DNA of 64,000 nucleotides from Gigaspora rosea (GCA_003550325.1 QKWP01000262.1:67254-131253); one strand, 5' to 3'; positions 1-11,742 are shown, numbered from the stretch's first letter. Made by a program: numbers and translations. The notes: generated by a model not told the origin, from the letters alone.

Positions 1-953
1 GTCATCAAGCTTCCGAAAATATAGATGAAACTTCCTTCAAGTTTAATTTAGAAAAGCCACCAAGTGATCGTTATAATCGTGAAAGATTAAATAATTATAT
101 AAAATTTTATCTGGAAGATTATATTAAAAGAAGTGAAGATTTACGTAAGTATATATAAGCATTATATATATATATAAATATTTGAATAATATATTTTTTT
201 AAATAAATAATAGGACAAAGAGAGTTGTGGAGTAAAGATGTTATAAGGGATATAATTACCAGATATGTTGGATATCTTCATAAACGATATATGTCTTCAA
301 AAGAGAAAATTGAAAGTAATAAAGTATTTAATAGAAGAAAAGCATGAAAAATTCAGGTATATGCAGCTTATGTAATATTTTTAGTCTTTGTACAATGTTA
401 TAATAATCAATATAATTTGTATATCGGTATTATGTAAATATATAATATATATATATTAGAAAGCAAAAAAACGACATGATTGTGCAAAACTTATGGATCT
501 TGACGAATTAGGACAATCTTTATCTGATGTTGAAAAGGTAATAAAACCCGAATATGCAAGTCCAGAAATTAGTGGCAAAGAAAATGAAGAAGATGTATTC
601 TATATTGTTCAAATTCCATGGCGAAATCAAAGTGTAAGTTTATAGTTTAAATATAAATTTTGTTTAATAATATAACTTATTTATTTTATATTTATTTAGC
701 TTTGTGAACTAATTCAAAAACTCGATCAAGAGAATGAAAAAAAAGAAAGATCTTCAAGCGCCAAAAAAAACACAAAGGTAGTCCATCTACATTACGTATT
801 GAAGTAAATCAGGATTATGAACGATTTGATGATTTAAAGAACCATTTACCTGTTGCTCCTAATTCGGATGATGTTAATGATGGTATTTTGCCAGCTTGGG
901 CTTTATCGGATAATCATGACGCTGCTGATCATGACTTTGAATCTGATAATTAA
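1..953 (+). pseudogene. Broken four-exon gene, function not recognised (5' end outside window)
   Basis: Four exons can be joined by GT...AG introns: 1-144, 214-356, 460-633 and 700-953. Codon phase is kept at all three joins (phase 1, 0, 0). The product is charged and looks like a real coding sequence: Arg/Lys/Glu-rich in exon 2, then exon 3 with a WRNQS end, then an acidic C-terminus rich in Asp, Asn and His. I see no catalytic motif and cannot name a family; it may be the C-terminal part of a multicopy mobile-element protein. Two lesions break it. A TGA at 345-347 lies in exon 2, where TGG (Trp) would keep the frame. In exon 4 the frame changes at a run of eight A (763-770); the downstream frame then runs open to TAA at 951-953. 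The A-run shift could be a sequencing error, the TGA less likely so. The gene runs in from beyond the left edge. Confidence 0.55.
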
Positions 954-1107
954 ATTGTTTTTTAGGTAAATATTTTAAAATATTTTTATAATAATTTAAA
1001 TTATAATTTAATATTTATCTTATTTTTTTAATAGAAAACAATCCAATAAGTTACAAAACCTGCTTAAAAAAAAAAGATAATTAAATCAATGAATATAATT
1101 TGTATTA

Positions 1108-1560
1108 TTTAGCAATTAGCATAAATATATAGTAAATTATTAGATAATATATAGAAAATATATAGAAATAAGTAATTATTTACACCAAATATTAATTATA
1201 TATTTCATAGTAATATATTTATATATATTCTAATAAATATATAGTAATTTATTTGATAATATATAATAAATAATTAGTAAATTAATTAACCAATATACAA
1301 ATATTAACTATATATTTCATAGTAATATATTTATATATATTCTAATAAATATATAGTAATTTATTCGCTAATATATAATAAATAATTAGTAAATTAATTA
1401 ACCAATATCTGATATTTCATAGTAATATATTTATATATATTCTAATAAATATATAGTAATTTATTCGATAATATATAATAAATAATTAGTAAATTAACCA
1501 ATATACCAAATATTAACTATATATTTCATAGTAATATATTTATATATATTCTAATAAATA
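1108..1560. repeat. AT-rich minisatellite, about 105-115 bp units (left block)
   Basis: About four tandem units share the core TTTCATAGTAATATATTTAT followed by a TTCTAATAAATATATAGTAA-type stretch and an AATTAGTAAATTAATTAACC stretch. Cores start near 1194, 1307, 1419 and 1518. The array resumes at 2376 after an inserted element. No coding potential. Confidence 0.8.
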
Positions 1561-1564
1561 TATA

Positions 1565-2375
1565 CAGTGGCCTACCATATTATTATGGACACCTTTTAAA
1601 AATTTATATTGAATTAAATAAGCAAAATATAAAGCTAAGAATTGTATAAAATATTATTTAAATCTTAAATTTTAAAATAAAAAAAAGTTTGTAAAATTTT
1701 ATGCAATAGTTTTTAAGTTAATTAAGGTTACACAACTTTGTGTAATGTTACACTTGTATGAAATAGGTAATTTTTAAAAAACCAGTAATCATAATTACTC
1801 TATCTTAAAAAAATTTTTTTTATTAAATAAACTAAATATAATTATTATGCAAAATTTGTTCAGTATAATAAATTACATATAATTCTAAATTTTTAAAAAC
1901 TTTTAAAAAATTTTAAGCTAAATATTATTATTAAATATGAAGTTAAATTTTTAAATTTAAAATTAACAAATTTCTAAAAAACAAAAATTTTTATTATGTT
2001 TAGTAATTTTATGAATATTTTTTTAAAAAATTTAAAATTTTTAGAATATGTACAGTTTATTATACTGAACAAATTTTACTTAGTAATTAAGTTTAGTTAA
2101 CTTAATAAAAAATTAAGTTTTATATATACTAAAAATTAAAGTTTATATTTATATTAAAACTATATTAAAAACTAGTAAATCGTACAAATGAAAAAATCTA
2201 AAAATTTTTTAAACTTAATTATTTTAAAAAGTACTGCATAGAATTTTACAAACTTTTTTTTATTTAAAAGCTTTAGATTTAAATAATATTTTGTACAATT
2301 TTTAGATTTATATCTTGTTTATTTAGCTCATTATAAATTTTCAAAAAGTGTCCATAATAATATAGTAGGCCACTN
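1565..2375. mobile_element. Long-TIR element of Tc1/mariner type (non-autonomous)
   Basis: The left end reads CAGTGGCCTACCATATTATT and the right end, reverse-complemented, reads AGTGGCCTACTATATTATTA. The inverted arms can be followed for about 150-170 bp each (left about 1565-1730, right about 2220-2375), with scattered mismatches. The left end is preceded by TA; the last base on the right is an N. There is no open reading frame. The element sits inside the AT minisatellite. CAGTG ends and a TA target fit Tc1/mariner; the long arms give a foldback shape. Confidence 0.75.
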
Positions 2376-2640
2376 AACTATGTATTTTATAGTAATATAT
2401 TTATATATGTTCTAATAAATATATAGTAAATATTTATAAATTTATTAGATAATATATAATAAATATATAGTAAACTAATTAATTAATATACTAAATATTA
2501 GCTATATATTTTTATAGTAATATAATTATATATGTTCTAATAAATATATAGTAAATTTATTAGATAATATATAGAAAATATATAGAAATAAGTAATAATT
2601 TGTACTAAATATTAACTATATATTACTATATGAGTATAAA
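2376..2640. repeat. AT-rich minisatellite, right block
   Basis: Continuation of the array that starts at 1108. Cores lie near 2376, 2501 and 2612, more diverged than the left block (TTTTATAGTAAT instead of TTTCATAGTAAT). It follows directly on the single N at 2375. Confidence 0.7.
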
Positions 2641-2740
2641 TATTTTAAAATTATTACTTAGTTATATATAGTAAAAATATAAATAATATTTAAATATATT
2701 TATTATATATTTTTAAAATATTTTTCAAAAAATATATATT

Positions 2741-2933
2741 ATTTTTACCAGTGAGTATTACATTGATAAATAGCTTGTTCACTTGAGTTAGCTTTAGTTC
2801 AAAGCCTATAGGCTTCACATTGCTAGGCACGACGATGTTCAAGTTGTTTAGCTATAAGTAACAATTTTTGGCATGTATAAGATTCTCTAGCAAGACAGTT
2901 CTTACGATCTCTTGGTGTTTCAGAAGTAGCCAT
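2741..2933 (-). pseudogene. Remnant of an Arg/Glu-rich N-terminal module (Helitron-associated type?)
   Basis: From an ATG at 2933-2931 the minus strand reads about 60 codons beginning MATSETPRDRKNCLARES and later HRRA, then TKANSSEQA. Two in-frame stops occur, a TAG where CAG would give Gln and a TGA where CGA would give Arg. The pattern of repeated short Arg/Ala/Glu blocks with a SETPRDR start resembles the N-terminal repeats in front of Helitron-like helicase proteins in these fungi. That is recollection of style, not a motif match. No helicase follows. Confidence 0.35.
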
Positions 2934-3851
2934 TTAAAAAAAATACAGTATCAAATTTAAGCAAGTATTTTATTAAGTGATACTACTAAATGTAAATTTT
3001 TTTCAGTAGTAGTATTATAGTATACAATAACATTTATTTTAGGATAGATTATTTCACTTTAAAATAGTTTTTTTATTTCATGACACACATATGATATTTG
3101 GTATTTTTAAAAATTACAAATAATAATTAGAATTTTATTACTAATGCAAACAAAGTATAAAGTATAAAATTTTTATATTTTTTAGTTAGGAGACGAAAAG
3201 TATAAACAGTTTAGAAAAAAAGCAAATTTTCATGAATGTAAGGCTGTACACAATGATAAATGATAAAAAAGGATCTTTATCAAACTTTAATTTTATTTTC
3301 ATCTATTGCTAGTCTAATATGGAAAGATATTAGATTTCTTTTTTTTATTATAATATTTTTTTATATTTATTTCTTGTATCAAGAGATTATAAGCCACATT
3401 GGCTATATGGGTTTAAGGATTGGCTATTAGTTATGAACAACAGGACTGATTATCAAAAGTTATTGACTAATGAGAATGGTTATCAAAAGTTATTAACTAA
3501 CGGGACTAGTAATTGATAGTTAGTAACATTCAACTATCGCTTATACGAAATTATCCCACTGCTCAAATTTTTCTTGAGATTTTTTTAGATATACATTTGT
3601 TTATTGACACTGATTATTTTACCAACAATCATATTATATCGGCAATCATATTATATCGCCAATCATACAAGTTTCAATAATAATAAATAATAATAATTAA
3701 TGGTGATTGAACCAATCAAAAAAAAAAAGAGAAGATCACTTACTTCAAACTAACACATGCATAAATATGATCAGATCTACATAATGGTAAAGGATCAATG
3801 GTATTCAAGTGCCAAATAATAAAATAATCTATGCGTTGAAGGATCGAAGTG
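2934..3851. other. Intergenic AT-rich DNA
   Basis: I see no coding region or bounded element. A short imperfect direct repeat (TTATCAAAAGTTATT...ACTAA, near 3445-3500) is the only local structure. Confidence 0.6.
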
Positions 3852-4028
3852 AAAAATTGTATTATTTTTTTTTATTATTATTAAAATGCTATAGTTGAAA
3901 CTTTATTTAAGTAAAAAGAATAATAAAATTTACATTTAAAGATTTCAAAACTACATTTGTGTTACTGTAAACAGGCACCCAATGTGACATTATACCCCCT
4001 ATTTTCTATATATGCTATGATTAATTAT

Positions 4029-4213
4029 TTCAAATTAATTAACTAGCTAGAATAGGTTAGAGGAGACCTCTGGCATATATCATGACATTATTGTATAAGT
4101 TTGTTAAAGAAAAACCTTGTNTTCAAATTAATTAACTAGCTAGAATAGGTTAGAGGAGACCTCTGGCATATATCATGACATTATTGTATAAGTTTGTTAA
4201 AGAAAAACCTTGT
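4029..4213. repeat. 92-bp exact direct duplication flanking a single N (probable assembly join)
   Basis: Bases 4029-4120 and 4122-4213 are the same 92 bases with one N between them at 4121. This is the pattern left when two overlapping contig ends are joined without merging. It lies in the 3' untranslated part of the LINE. Confidence 0.85.
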
Positions 4214-4319
4214 AGAAACCATTTTTCTATAAAATAAGAGAAATATATATAAGATATATTTGATGTTAATGTAATTGTTGTATGGGGTGTGCTTGGAAAA
4301 ATATATTTTCTTTTTTTTT

Positions 4320-6444
4320 ATTTTTGAAGTTATATTATGAGCATGTTCCCATTGATGTTGAGAGATATTTCGAGAAGACCAAATAATATTTTGGAACCAA
4401 TCCAAGAGATTGTTAGACAAATTAGTAAGGAATAATTTAGTTTGTTTAGTAGTGAGTGATTTAATATTTTCAAAAATATTAGAAGAGTAAATTTCAATGA
4501 TATAGTGTAGAAGAAGGTTATATTTTGGGCTAGGTGTGTTAAGTGTGAATTGGAGAAGAATATTAAGAATTGTAACTAGGGATATAGTAGTAATTTTGAG
4601 AGAAGTAAGTGTTTCAGTAATTATACTAATTATAGATTGTTGGATATTATTGATATTGTTTGAACAGATAAGTATATGTAGAGTATCTTCAGTATCAGAG
4701 CAGCGAGAGCATTTTGAAGTAGGATATAGATATGGGTAGCGAATATGAAGGTTTTCAATTGTTGGGAATTATTAGTTAAGATTTTAATTCTGAAAGAATA
4801 TTTGGAATGATTGTATTCAAGTGTGTTTAGAATAGCAAAACAAAGTGTCCAATTAATTTCAAATGTGTTTTTAAATATTTTAAGAGTAGTACAGGAGTAT
4901 AGCTCTTGTATAGTATATATGTTTAAGATGATTGTTCCACATAAAATGAATTGGTAAATTTAGAAAATTATGAGTAATTTTGAGTATTGGTTTGTTAGTT
5001 CCATGTTTTGCAAGTAGGTCTGCTTGATTATGAAAAAAATTAAGGTGTGATTTAACTTTGTGTAAGATAAATGAGATGTTTTTAATATATTTAATTAGAT
5101 TAATAATAGATATGATATCCCAATTTTTGTTTTGTATAGTTTTAGAAGAGTGTATTTGTTTTAGATTTTTGATTGCAGTATGTTATCTAAATGAATATTT
5201 ATATGAGTATTATTAGGAATTGCAAGGAGAAGGGAAATAATTGCTTCAAGTTCAGTTCGTGTTGAATCTGGATATGGAGTAGTAGCTGCATTGAATCTAA
5301 TAGAGGTATTGTTTTCACAAATTCAGCCAATACCAGATTTGATATTTGAAGATTGTAAATTTTGGATTGAAGCATTTGTATAGAAGTGAAGATCTTGTGA
5401 AGTTAGATTTTGAATGAGTGTCAAAAGACTAGTAAGTTGATGTTGGTAGATAGTATGATTGGTTAGATGATGTATAAGCTGTATCTCTTGTGTAGGAATA
5501 TGAATTTGTAGTATAGATTGAGAGGGAGTTGTGGCAGTAGTGAGGTTGAATATATGGATTAGAGCAAGAATTTCTTTGTAATCTATTTGAATATATGTTG
5601 GATTTTTGAGTTTGCTAATTTGGTTGTAGGGAAGATTAAATGAAGAAAGTGTATTTAAAGATGGAAGAGTATGGGGTAGTAGTTGTATAAAACCTAAATC
5701 TGAGGAGTTTATACTATATGTTGTGATTTTTGATAAAGAAGTTTGATGTGATAAAAAGAGATTATTGTTAGAGTTATAGTGTATTTGTATAAGTAAAAAA
5801 GAATTAGAAGTTAATAAAGGAGAAAGAAGATATGTTGTATTAATAAAGGAGTTAATTGAGGGTAAGTTAAGATGAGGCCATGTAGTTGTAATTGTGTTAT
5901 CTTGTATAGACTGGAGAATATTGGAAAACCATAAAGGTTGACAGCCTTTAGTAGATTTGTTAGTACGTAAATAAATGTTATTCTATGGAAGGATATATTT
6001 ATTGTTTGCAGTTGTAATTTGTTCAATAAATAGTAACCGATTGTTTTTCAAACTATTAATTGTAGAAGTTTGTGGGTTTGGAGGAAGAATATCATAGATT
6101 AGATGTATATTAGAGAGAAAATCTGGGCAATAGGAATTAAGTGAGAGATTTGATAATGTAATATTGTTTTTGGCTAATTGTGAAAGGTGAAAAATGAGTG
6201 TAAAATTTTTTGTTTTATGAGTATGTGAAATAAGTAGATTTTGAGTAAGATTGGGAGACCATATTTTAGTTAACCATGATTTAATATGGGTAAGACCTAT
6301 ATTTTTGAGAATTGGACTAGTATTAAATATATGTTCAATATTAGAAGCACTTGTTTTTTGAATCAAATTGTTGAGGGTAGGTAAATTAAATGTTATAGGA
6401 TTGGTAAGAACTATATTGTTAGTATTTTTAGCAAGGGAGAGCAT
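4320..6444 (-). pseudogene. LINE C-terminal region: connection domain, RNase H, tail
   Basis: The open stretch at 5983-6444 follows the RT. The RNase H lies at about 5090-5420 and shows an LHFYTNAS segment, then GIG-stop-IC, then STRTELEAI. The usual first catalytic Asp of RNase H (in YTDAS) is Asn here, while the Glu of TELEA is present. The TGA at 5323-5325 sits where TGG would give a conserved-looking Trp. The end of the protein reads NLLDWFQNIIWSSR followed by QHQWE, typical of the C-terminal tail of fungal LINE polyproteins. Several other stops separate these parts. Dead copy. Confidence 0.7.
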
Positions 6445-6697
6445 TTTTTTGGTTTGAATAGTAAAGAGTCTAGATAGTTTGGTTTGAAAATTTTTATAAA
6501 TAATGCATATTTGTAGAAGATATTCAATTAAAAAGTGATGAAATTTGTAAGGGTGTAAGGTTTTTGTATTTTATTTGACAAATAAAGTTTTCAATTTTGT
6601 TAATAATTGTATCAAATGTTGGTTTAGTTGAACCATTTCCATCAAAATAGATACCTAAGTATCTAATGACATCATTGGACTTTCTGGGTAGAATAGG

Positions 6698-7875
6698 TTA
6701 GTTATTGAATAAAAGAGATATTGTTTGGGACCTGTAGGGTTTAGATTGAATATGAAGTAAATTAGATTTTGTAGGGTTGACTTCTATATTATTAATTTTA
6801 TAGAGTTCAGATGTATCATTGAGAATATTTTGCATAGTTTCAGAGTTTTCACACAGCCATGTTGTATCATCCATATAGGCTAAAGGTGGGATTGAGATAC
6901 TAGTACTAGTAGTATTAGTAACTATGTCAAGAAGGGATTGTGAGGTAATTTTGAGCATTTGATTTTGGTATTTTTGGTGAATAAAGGTAAGGATTGGATC
7001 ATAGTAAATTTTCCAAAGTAGAGGAGAATAAGTCTCTCCTTGTTCTATTCCAGATTGAATATTAATAGGTGAAGTAAGACCATGAGCAGTGATGATCCTT
7101 GCTTGTCTTGATGTGTGTAGTTCAGTGATTAAATTGATACCCAAACTAGGAATAACAATTCTTTTACAGGTATTTTGAAGACATAAAATATTAATTTTGT
7201 CAAATGCTTTAGACATATCTTGAAAGAGAATCCAAGCTTCTTTGTTGTGTATTTTGTAGTGTTCGATAGTATTATAAAGGATTTGTATAGGGATATGGGT
7301 GGATGAGTTTTTAGAAGCAGCAAAATTTAGATCAAATAGGAGATGGTTATTAGAAATAACTTGGTCAAGTCGTTTAGTAAATATTTTAGTAAAGGTTTTT
7401 TTGAAGGGTTCTATAATAGAAATTGGACAGACTTGATTTAAGGTAAAATTCCAAATAGATTTTTTTGAAATAAGAAATATATTCGAAGACTTCCAATCTG
7501 TGGGAACTTTTTGAAGTTGAAAGCATTTGTTGAAAAGTTTTTTAAAGAGTGTTTGTGCTTTGTGACTAGCATGTTTAATGTGTTCGTAGCAGATTTCAGA
7601 GGGACCTGCTGCCTTTTGGTTTGGAAGATCATTTAAGATTTCCTGCCATTCTTGATTTGTGATATCCTGGAATAAGTTATGATAGTATTCTTCAAATTCG
7701 GGATGTGGTTTATAGAGATGATAGAATTTAGAAGAGGATGGAATTGGTTGAAGTGGTTTTTTTTTAAAATATTCAGAAAAGTAATTATAGATTGCATTAA
7801 GAATTTCATTATGTTCTGTAAGGAGTAAGTTTTCAATAGATAGTCTATCAATATGTATATTATTATATTTTTCAA
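6698..7875 (-). pseudogene. LINE reverse transcriptase domain
   Basis: Two overlapping-frame fragments (7129-7875 and 6698-7216) make up the polymerase. Visible motifs are SKAFDKI (the first palm Asp), then SGIEQGETYSPLLW, then LAYMDDTTW with the YMDD active site, then NPTKSNLL. The usual QGD/QGE-S/P-L-L turn before the YMDD box is kept. A frameshift lies near 7200. Function if intact: target-primed reverse transcription of the LINE RNA. Confidence 0.85.
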
Positions 7876-8123
7876 GAAATTTTTTGTAGAAAAGTTTTGG
7901 GTTTCTAAAAAGGATTGGTTACGGTTTTCAATTTTTTGTTAAATTTCTTTATAGATAGTTTGTTGTTGTTGAATATTAAGAGCAATTTTGATTTGTTGAA
8001 ATTCTTCTTTAATTTGTAATAGAGTAGGTGCCAGTAGTTGAAATGTACAATCAGGGTATTGTAGAATATATTTTTTACAAAGTGGAAGGAAGTTGGAGGA
8101 GAAGAATTGATTTTTGAGATATT

Positions 8124-8570
8124 TTTTTTTTTGACAGTCTTGCTAGCGTTATTTTTTAGTGATTTTTATAACAACCATAGTTGTTATTTATTTTCCACCA
8201 TTACAACCCCGACTTCCCCTGGCTTTTTGCTTTTGCAACACCCAGAAGCGACCTGTCTCACTGACCGCCGCAGTGGCTGGAAATCTTCGTAGCCAGTTTT
8301 CGGACTGCTTGCGCCATGAGTTCATGTAGTATCTCGTAATATCCAGACTTAGACCTCACATTACGTCTCGTGACTTCGGTTATTCCAAATCGGGGTTCTG
8401 GCACAGCCCTCGTCGTCGTGACCTTGATTGTCGATCGCTGCCCATTCTAGGATCCTAATTTGGTCTAGCCCGGCTGGCTTTCTTAAAACCGCCGCCACTT
8501 GGATTTGAACCTGCAACCTTCCGATTTGCAATCTTGGAGCATAATCGCTATGCTATCAGACCCAAGGTCA
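8124..8570 (-). mobile_element. tRNA-derived SINE inserted in the LINE
   Basis: An exact 14-bp TSD, ATTTTTGAGATATT, flanks it at 8110-8123 and 8571-8584. The tRNA-like head is at the right, on the minus strand: a GATAGCATAGCGATTATGC segment as A box, an anticodon-like loop TTGCAAA, and a B box GGTTCAAATCC. The TTGCAAA loop suggests descent from a tRNA-Cys(GCA). The left end is a run of T, the poly-A tail on the minus strand. The 447-bp body is much GC-richer than its surroundings. An internal promoter for RNA polymerase III is expected from the two boxes. It cuts the LINE between endonuclease and RT. Confidence 0.9.
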
Positions 8571-8732
8571 ATTTTTGAGATATTGTATTTCTTTAAATCT
8601 GTAAAAGAGAGGAGTTTGTTTTGATGAAAAAGTTTCTTTAATTTCTTTAATAGTATTAATTTTGTAAAAAGGAATATGTTTGGTAGCAGCTTTAATGAGA
8701 GTTTTTTGAAGTTTATTCCAAAGATTGTTAAG

Positions 8733-9968
8733 CTAGTTTTGGTTGATAATTTGATCTATTTGTGAATATAGTTTTTGCAAGTTGAGTGTGGTTTGGTTTG
8801 CATAGTTTTTAAGATTTTTTTTGGTGCAGTTTTTCCAAAGAAATTTTTTCCTTTTATGTTGTTTACGTGTTTTTGGTTTGTTAATTATGACAGATAATTC
8901 TAGTGTGATAGTATTGTGGTCTGATTCAAACAAACTGTTTGAGAGAATATCTGTATAATCTATATTTGTAATACTCAGATTAGTCCAGATTTGATCTATT
9001 CTACTCTGAATATTTGAGCATTGAAAAGTGAAATTTGAGGAGTTAGGAAAGAAGAAACGATAAATATCTTTGTATTGATGACTAATAAAATATTTGATAA
9101 GTTGGGTTTCAGGAATTGATGTTTTTTTTAGATGGAAGACAGTTAATTCGAGGGTTAGGAACACTATTAAAGTCTCCCATAATTATATATCGATATTTAG
9201 GATTTTGGCACAATGTGATAATTTGTTCTTGTATTTCTTTTCGGAGTTGTTTTTTTCAGTAGTAGGGATATAGATTTGAAGTAGCCTAATAGGAGTGTTT
9301 TTAAAATGAAGATCAAGACCTATTATATGGGCATTAAAATTGTGAGTACACGCAACATATTTGGAGATTTTGTTGTGAATAAAAATTCCTACACCAGCTT
9401 GATGTGGATAAGAGAAAGAGCTCCAGAAACTAGTATAGTTTTTGATTTTGTTGTTTAGAAATTTGCCATCTTTTTGTGTTAAATGAGTTTCTGAAAGACC
9501 AAAGATATCATATAGATTTTGATTTAAGATTTCTTCAATAAGAAGTTTTTTTGTTGGTTGTAGAAGACCATTGGTATTAAGTAAGGCTATTTTTATAGGG
9601 ATTGAGATATATTCAGGTTCAAGTGTTATCGTTTGATTTGGAATATGTAGAGATGTATTAAAATTGTTCACATTAGTTTGAATATTGGATATAGAGGTCA
9701 TATTGGTATTAGAGTTTAATATTGTATAGTGTTGTAAGTTAGGTGTCAGAAAAAAGAGATTATTAGAAAAGATTGGTATTTGAAAGCTATTATTGAATGA
9801 TTTAAGCTCTATATTACAGAAGGTTGGTAGCTCTCCTAAAGGTGAAATTATAAAGTGACCTGGTAGTAAGTTTTTATATGGAAGGTAAATATGTGCTTCT
9901 GTAAAGAAATAGTCAGTTTGAGGATATGGTTTGACAGAAATTTTAATATATTGGTCTGAATAAAACAT
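8733..9968 (-). pseudogene. LINE apurinic-type endonuclease domain
   Basis: The N-terminal half (9183-9968) has IALLNTNGL (beta strand with Asn), then GLSETHL with the catalytic Glu, then a GVGIFI strand and LLQIYIPT. The C-terminal half (8733-9164) carries RIDQIW and the SDHNTITLEL motif with the catalytic Asp-His pair. The two halves are in different frames, separated near 9165-9185. Family role: nicking the target DNA to prime reverse transcription. The segment before residue about 120 of the first half is Asn/Pro-rich and not recognised. Confidence 0.85.
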
Positions 9969-10013
9969 GGGCTAATTTTCTAGTATATATTGTAAGAAAG
10001 TGCCTACACATAT

Positions 10014-10501
10014 CAGCGGATTGGCGTAATTGGGTCTTTTTTCGATAAACTGTTACATAAAAATTTGCTCCTAAGTAAACGTTGAAAAACTAACAAACGA
10101 AGTACTTGTTACAACTAACAAAAGAGCCTTTTTGACGCCTAGACAAGTTAAAAACCAATAAAACTTAATAAAAGAGCTACGCTAAGCTGTAGAAAGAAGT
10201 ACTTTTATCGTTTGTTGAAATATTCAGGTGTTTTAGGATGGGTTGGGCATTGAGAAATGGGTTGGTAACTATCAAGGGTAAATTCAGAAGCTAATTTTCA
10301 AAAAATGGCCTTTTTAATATACTTTTGGCTTATAATTAAATACATGAATTTCGTAATTTTCTACGTACTTAATTATAAATACAAAGCTAGTTAAAAAGGC
10401 CGTTTTTGTAAAAATTCGCTTTGTAATAAATTTTCGCGTAAAATTTTTTTGATAATCCTCGATCATGATTGGTCGAGCCGACATGTTACGTCAATCCGCC
10501 G
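10014..10501. mobile_element. 488-bp TIR element inside the LINE 5' region
   Basis: The ends are CAGCGGATTGGCGTAA on the left and, reverse-complemented, CGGCGGATTGACGTAA on the right. They are flanked by ATAT at 10010-10013 and 10502-10505. Removing element plus one ATAT lets the minus-strand LINE frame that enters at 10803 run on through the join for about 20 more codons, which supports these boundaries. Non-autonomous; no ORF. Superfamily not assigned. Confidence 0.75.
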
Positions 10502-10803
10502 ATATGAGTTTGTGAAGAAGGTAGAGTTTGTAGTTTATGATAGTAAAGAAATTTATTGGAACATGTTGTTGGGTTATATATTTCAGGAGAGTTAAGGTCA
10601 GAATAATTATAGTTTCTGTTATTTAAGGAGTTTGTAGGAATTTCAATTTCTTCATCACTAAAATCTTTTATAAGTAGTGATTCATCGTAAGTTTCTGATA
10701 TTGGAGAATGAGATGAAGATATGATATCTGAAGTATTATAGTTGTCTTCTGTAGAAACGCTCGCCATTTTAAGCTCAGTTCTCACAGCTGCGCAGGGTAC
10801 CAT
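10486..10803 (-). pseudogene. N-terminal segment of the LINE protein
   Basis: An open frame starts at 10803 with an in-frame second ATG at 10767-10765 (MASVSTED). It is rich in Ser, Asn, Asp and Tyr, with no zinc knuckle or RNA-binding motif visible. It is truncated by the inserted TIR element at 10501. Its position, about 50 bases inside the 5' TSD, makes it the start of the LINE polyprotein or a separate first ORF. Confidence 0.55.
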
Positions 10804-11742
10804 AGCCTGCCCTGTACGTTGGGTCTGGCCATCATAATCTTGGTCCTCCGCGTAAAAATTGTATTATTGGATTTGAATTGAGATCAAATATTTGATCATA
10901 TTAAATAAATTAACTCAAATTGCAGAACCCTAGTTATTGTTATGTTACTAATATTAATTTATCTCCTATTATCTTATCTATATATAACCTATATGCTATT
11001 TATATACAATAGTTATCCAGATTATGGTAGAATAACAGATACTTCTTAAAAAACTGGTTTCTTATTATGTACCTGGTATGTACTCATTATTTATTGATTC
11101 AATCTGTATTATATTAATAAAATCTTATAAAATCTTATAATTCACAAGATTTTACTAGGCTCCACATGGGCCTGGAATACCTGCAGGTACCCATGAATAA
11201 GCTCTACAAGGGCTGGCCTAGGGTAGTGATTTTAAACTCTATGGTAAGTGTAAGGGCTTGGAATTCTGAGCCTTTACAATAGCAAGTAGGGCTAGGGTAA
11301 TTAATACATGTACTGCTCTTGGACTTATGGGTATCCATAGTGTACCTGTTACTTTTGATATGTCCAATAGAATTATGCCACATGATTATTATCTACATCT
11401 AACTTATACTATATAAAGGCGATCACAACCTTTTTTTTTTTGTCTTAAAATTTTTAGTGTGTATTAATTACTTAGATATTAGATATTGAATCTTAGTATA
11501 TAACTTACCAGCGCCTTTCTTCTTAAATGCACTTCTATTAGACCAAAATTTAAAAAAAAATAGAAAAAATAGAAAAAAAGATTCACAATAAATTACCCAT
11601 ACCAAGTATTAAATTACCCACACTAGATAAGCTTACTTGTGTATTATAAAAGCTACAGTAAGTTTGAATAGTTGTATTGTTGAAAATTTCTATTTAACAA
11701 GAATATTTGTATTAATAATACATAAAATAAGCATGTTAAGCT

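Larger units (their letters stand above)
3867..10853 (-). mobile_element. Non-LTR retrotransposon (LINE) with endonuclease, RT and RNase H
   Basis: The element is bounded by an exact 15-bp TSD, AAAAATTGTATTATT, at 3852-3866 and 10854-10868. Read on the minus strand, the 5' end is near 10,850 and the 3' end (an A-rich TAATAATAAAAAAAAA-type tail) abuts the left TSD. The order is an N-terminal Ser/Asn-rich segment, an apurinic-type endonuclease, a reverse transcriptase with YMDD, a connection region and an RNase H. This order is that of the I/Tad/R1-like LINEs. It contains a SINE (8124-8570), a TIR element (10014-10501) and a 92-bp duplication round an N (4029-4213), so the original LINE was about 6 kb. 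Stops and frameshifts are frequent and it is not functional as it stands. Confidence 0.9.

Noticed and set aside
4536..4739. 67-codon plus-strand frame
   Set aside because: Antisense to the LINE C-terminal region; no codon or motif support.
8107..8292. 61-codon plus-strand frame
   Set aside because: It lies in the SINE and its TSD; no reason to think it is translated.
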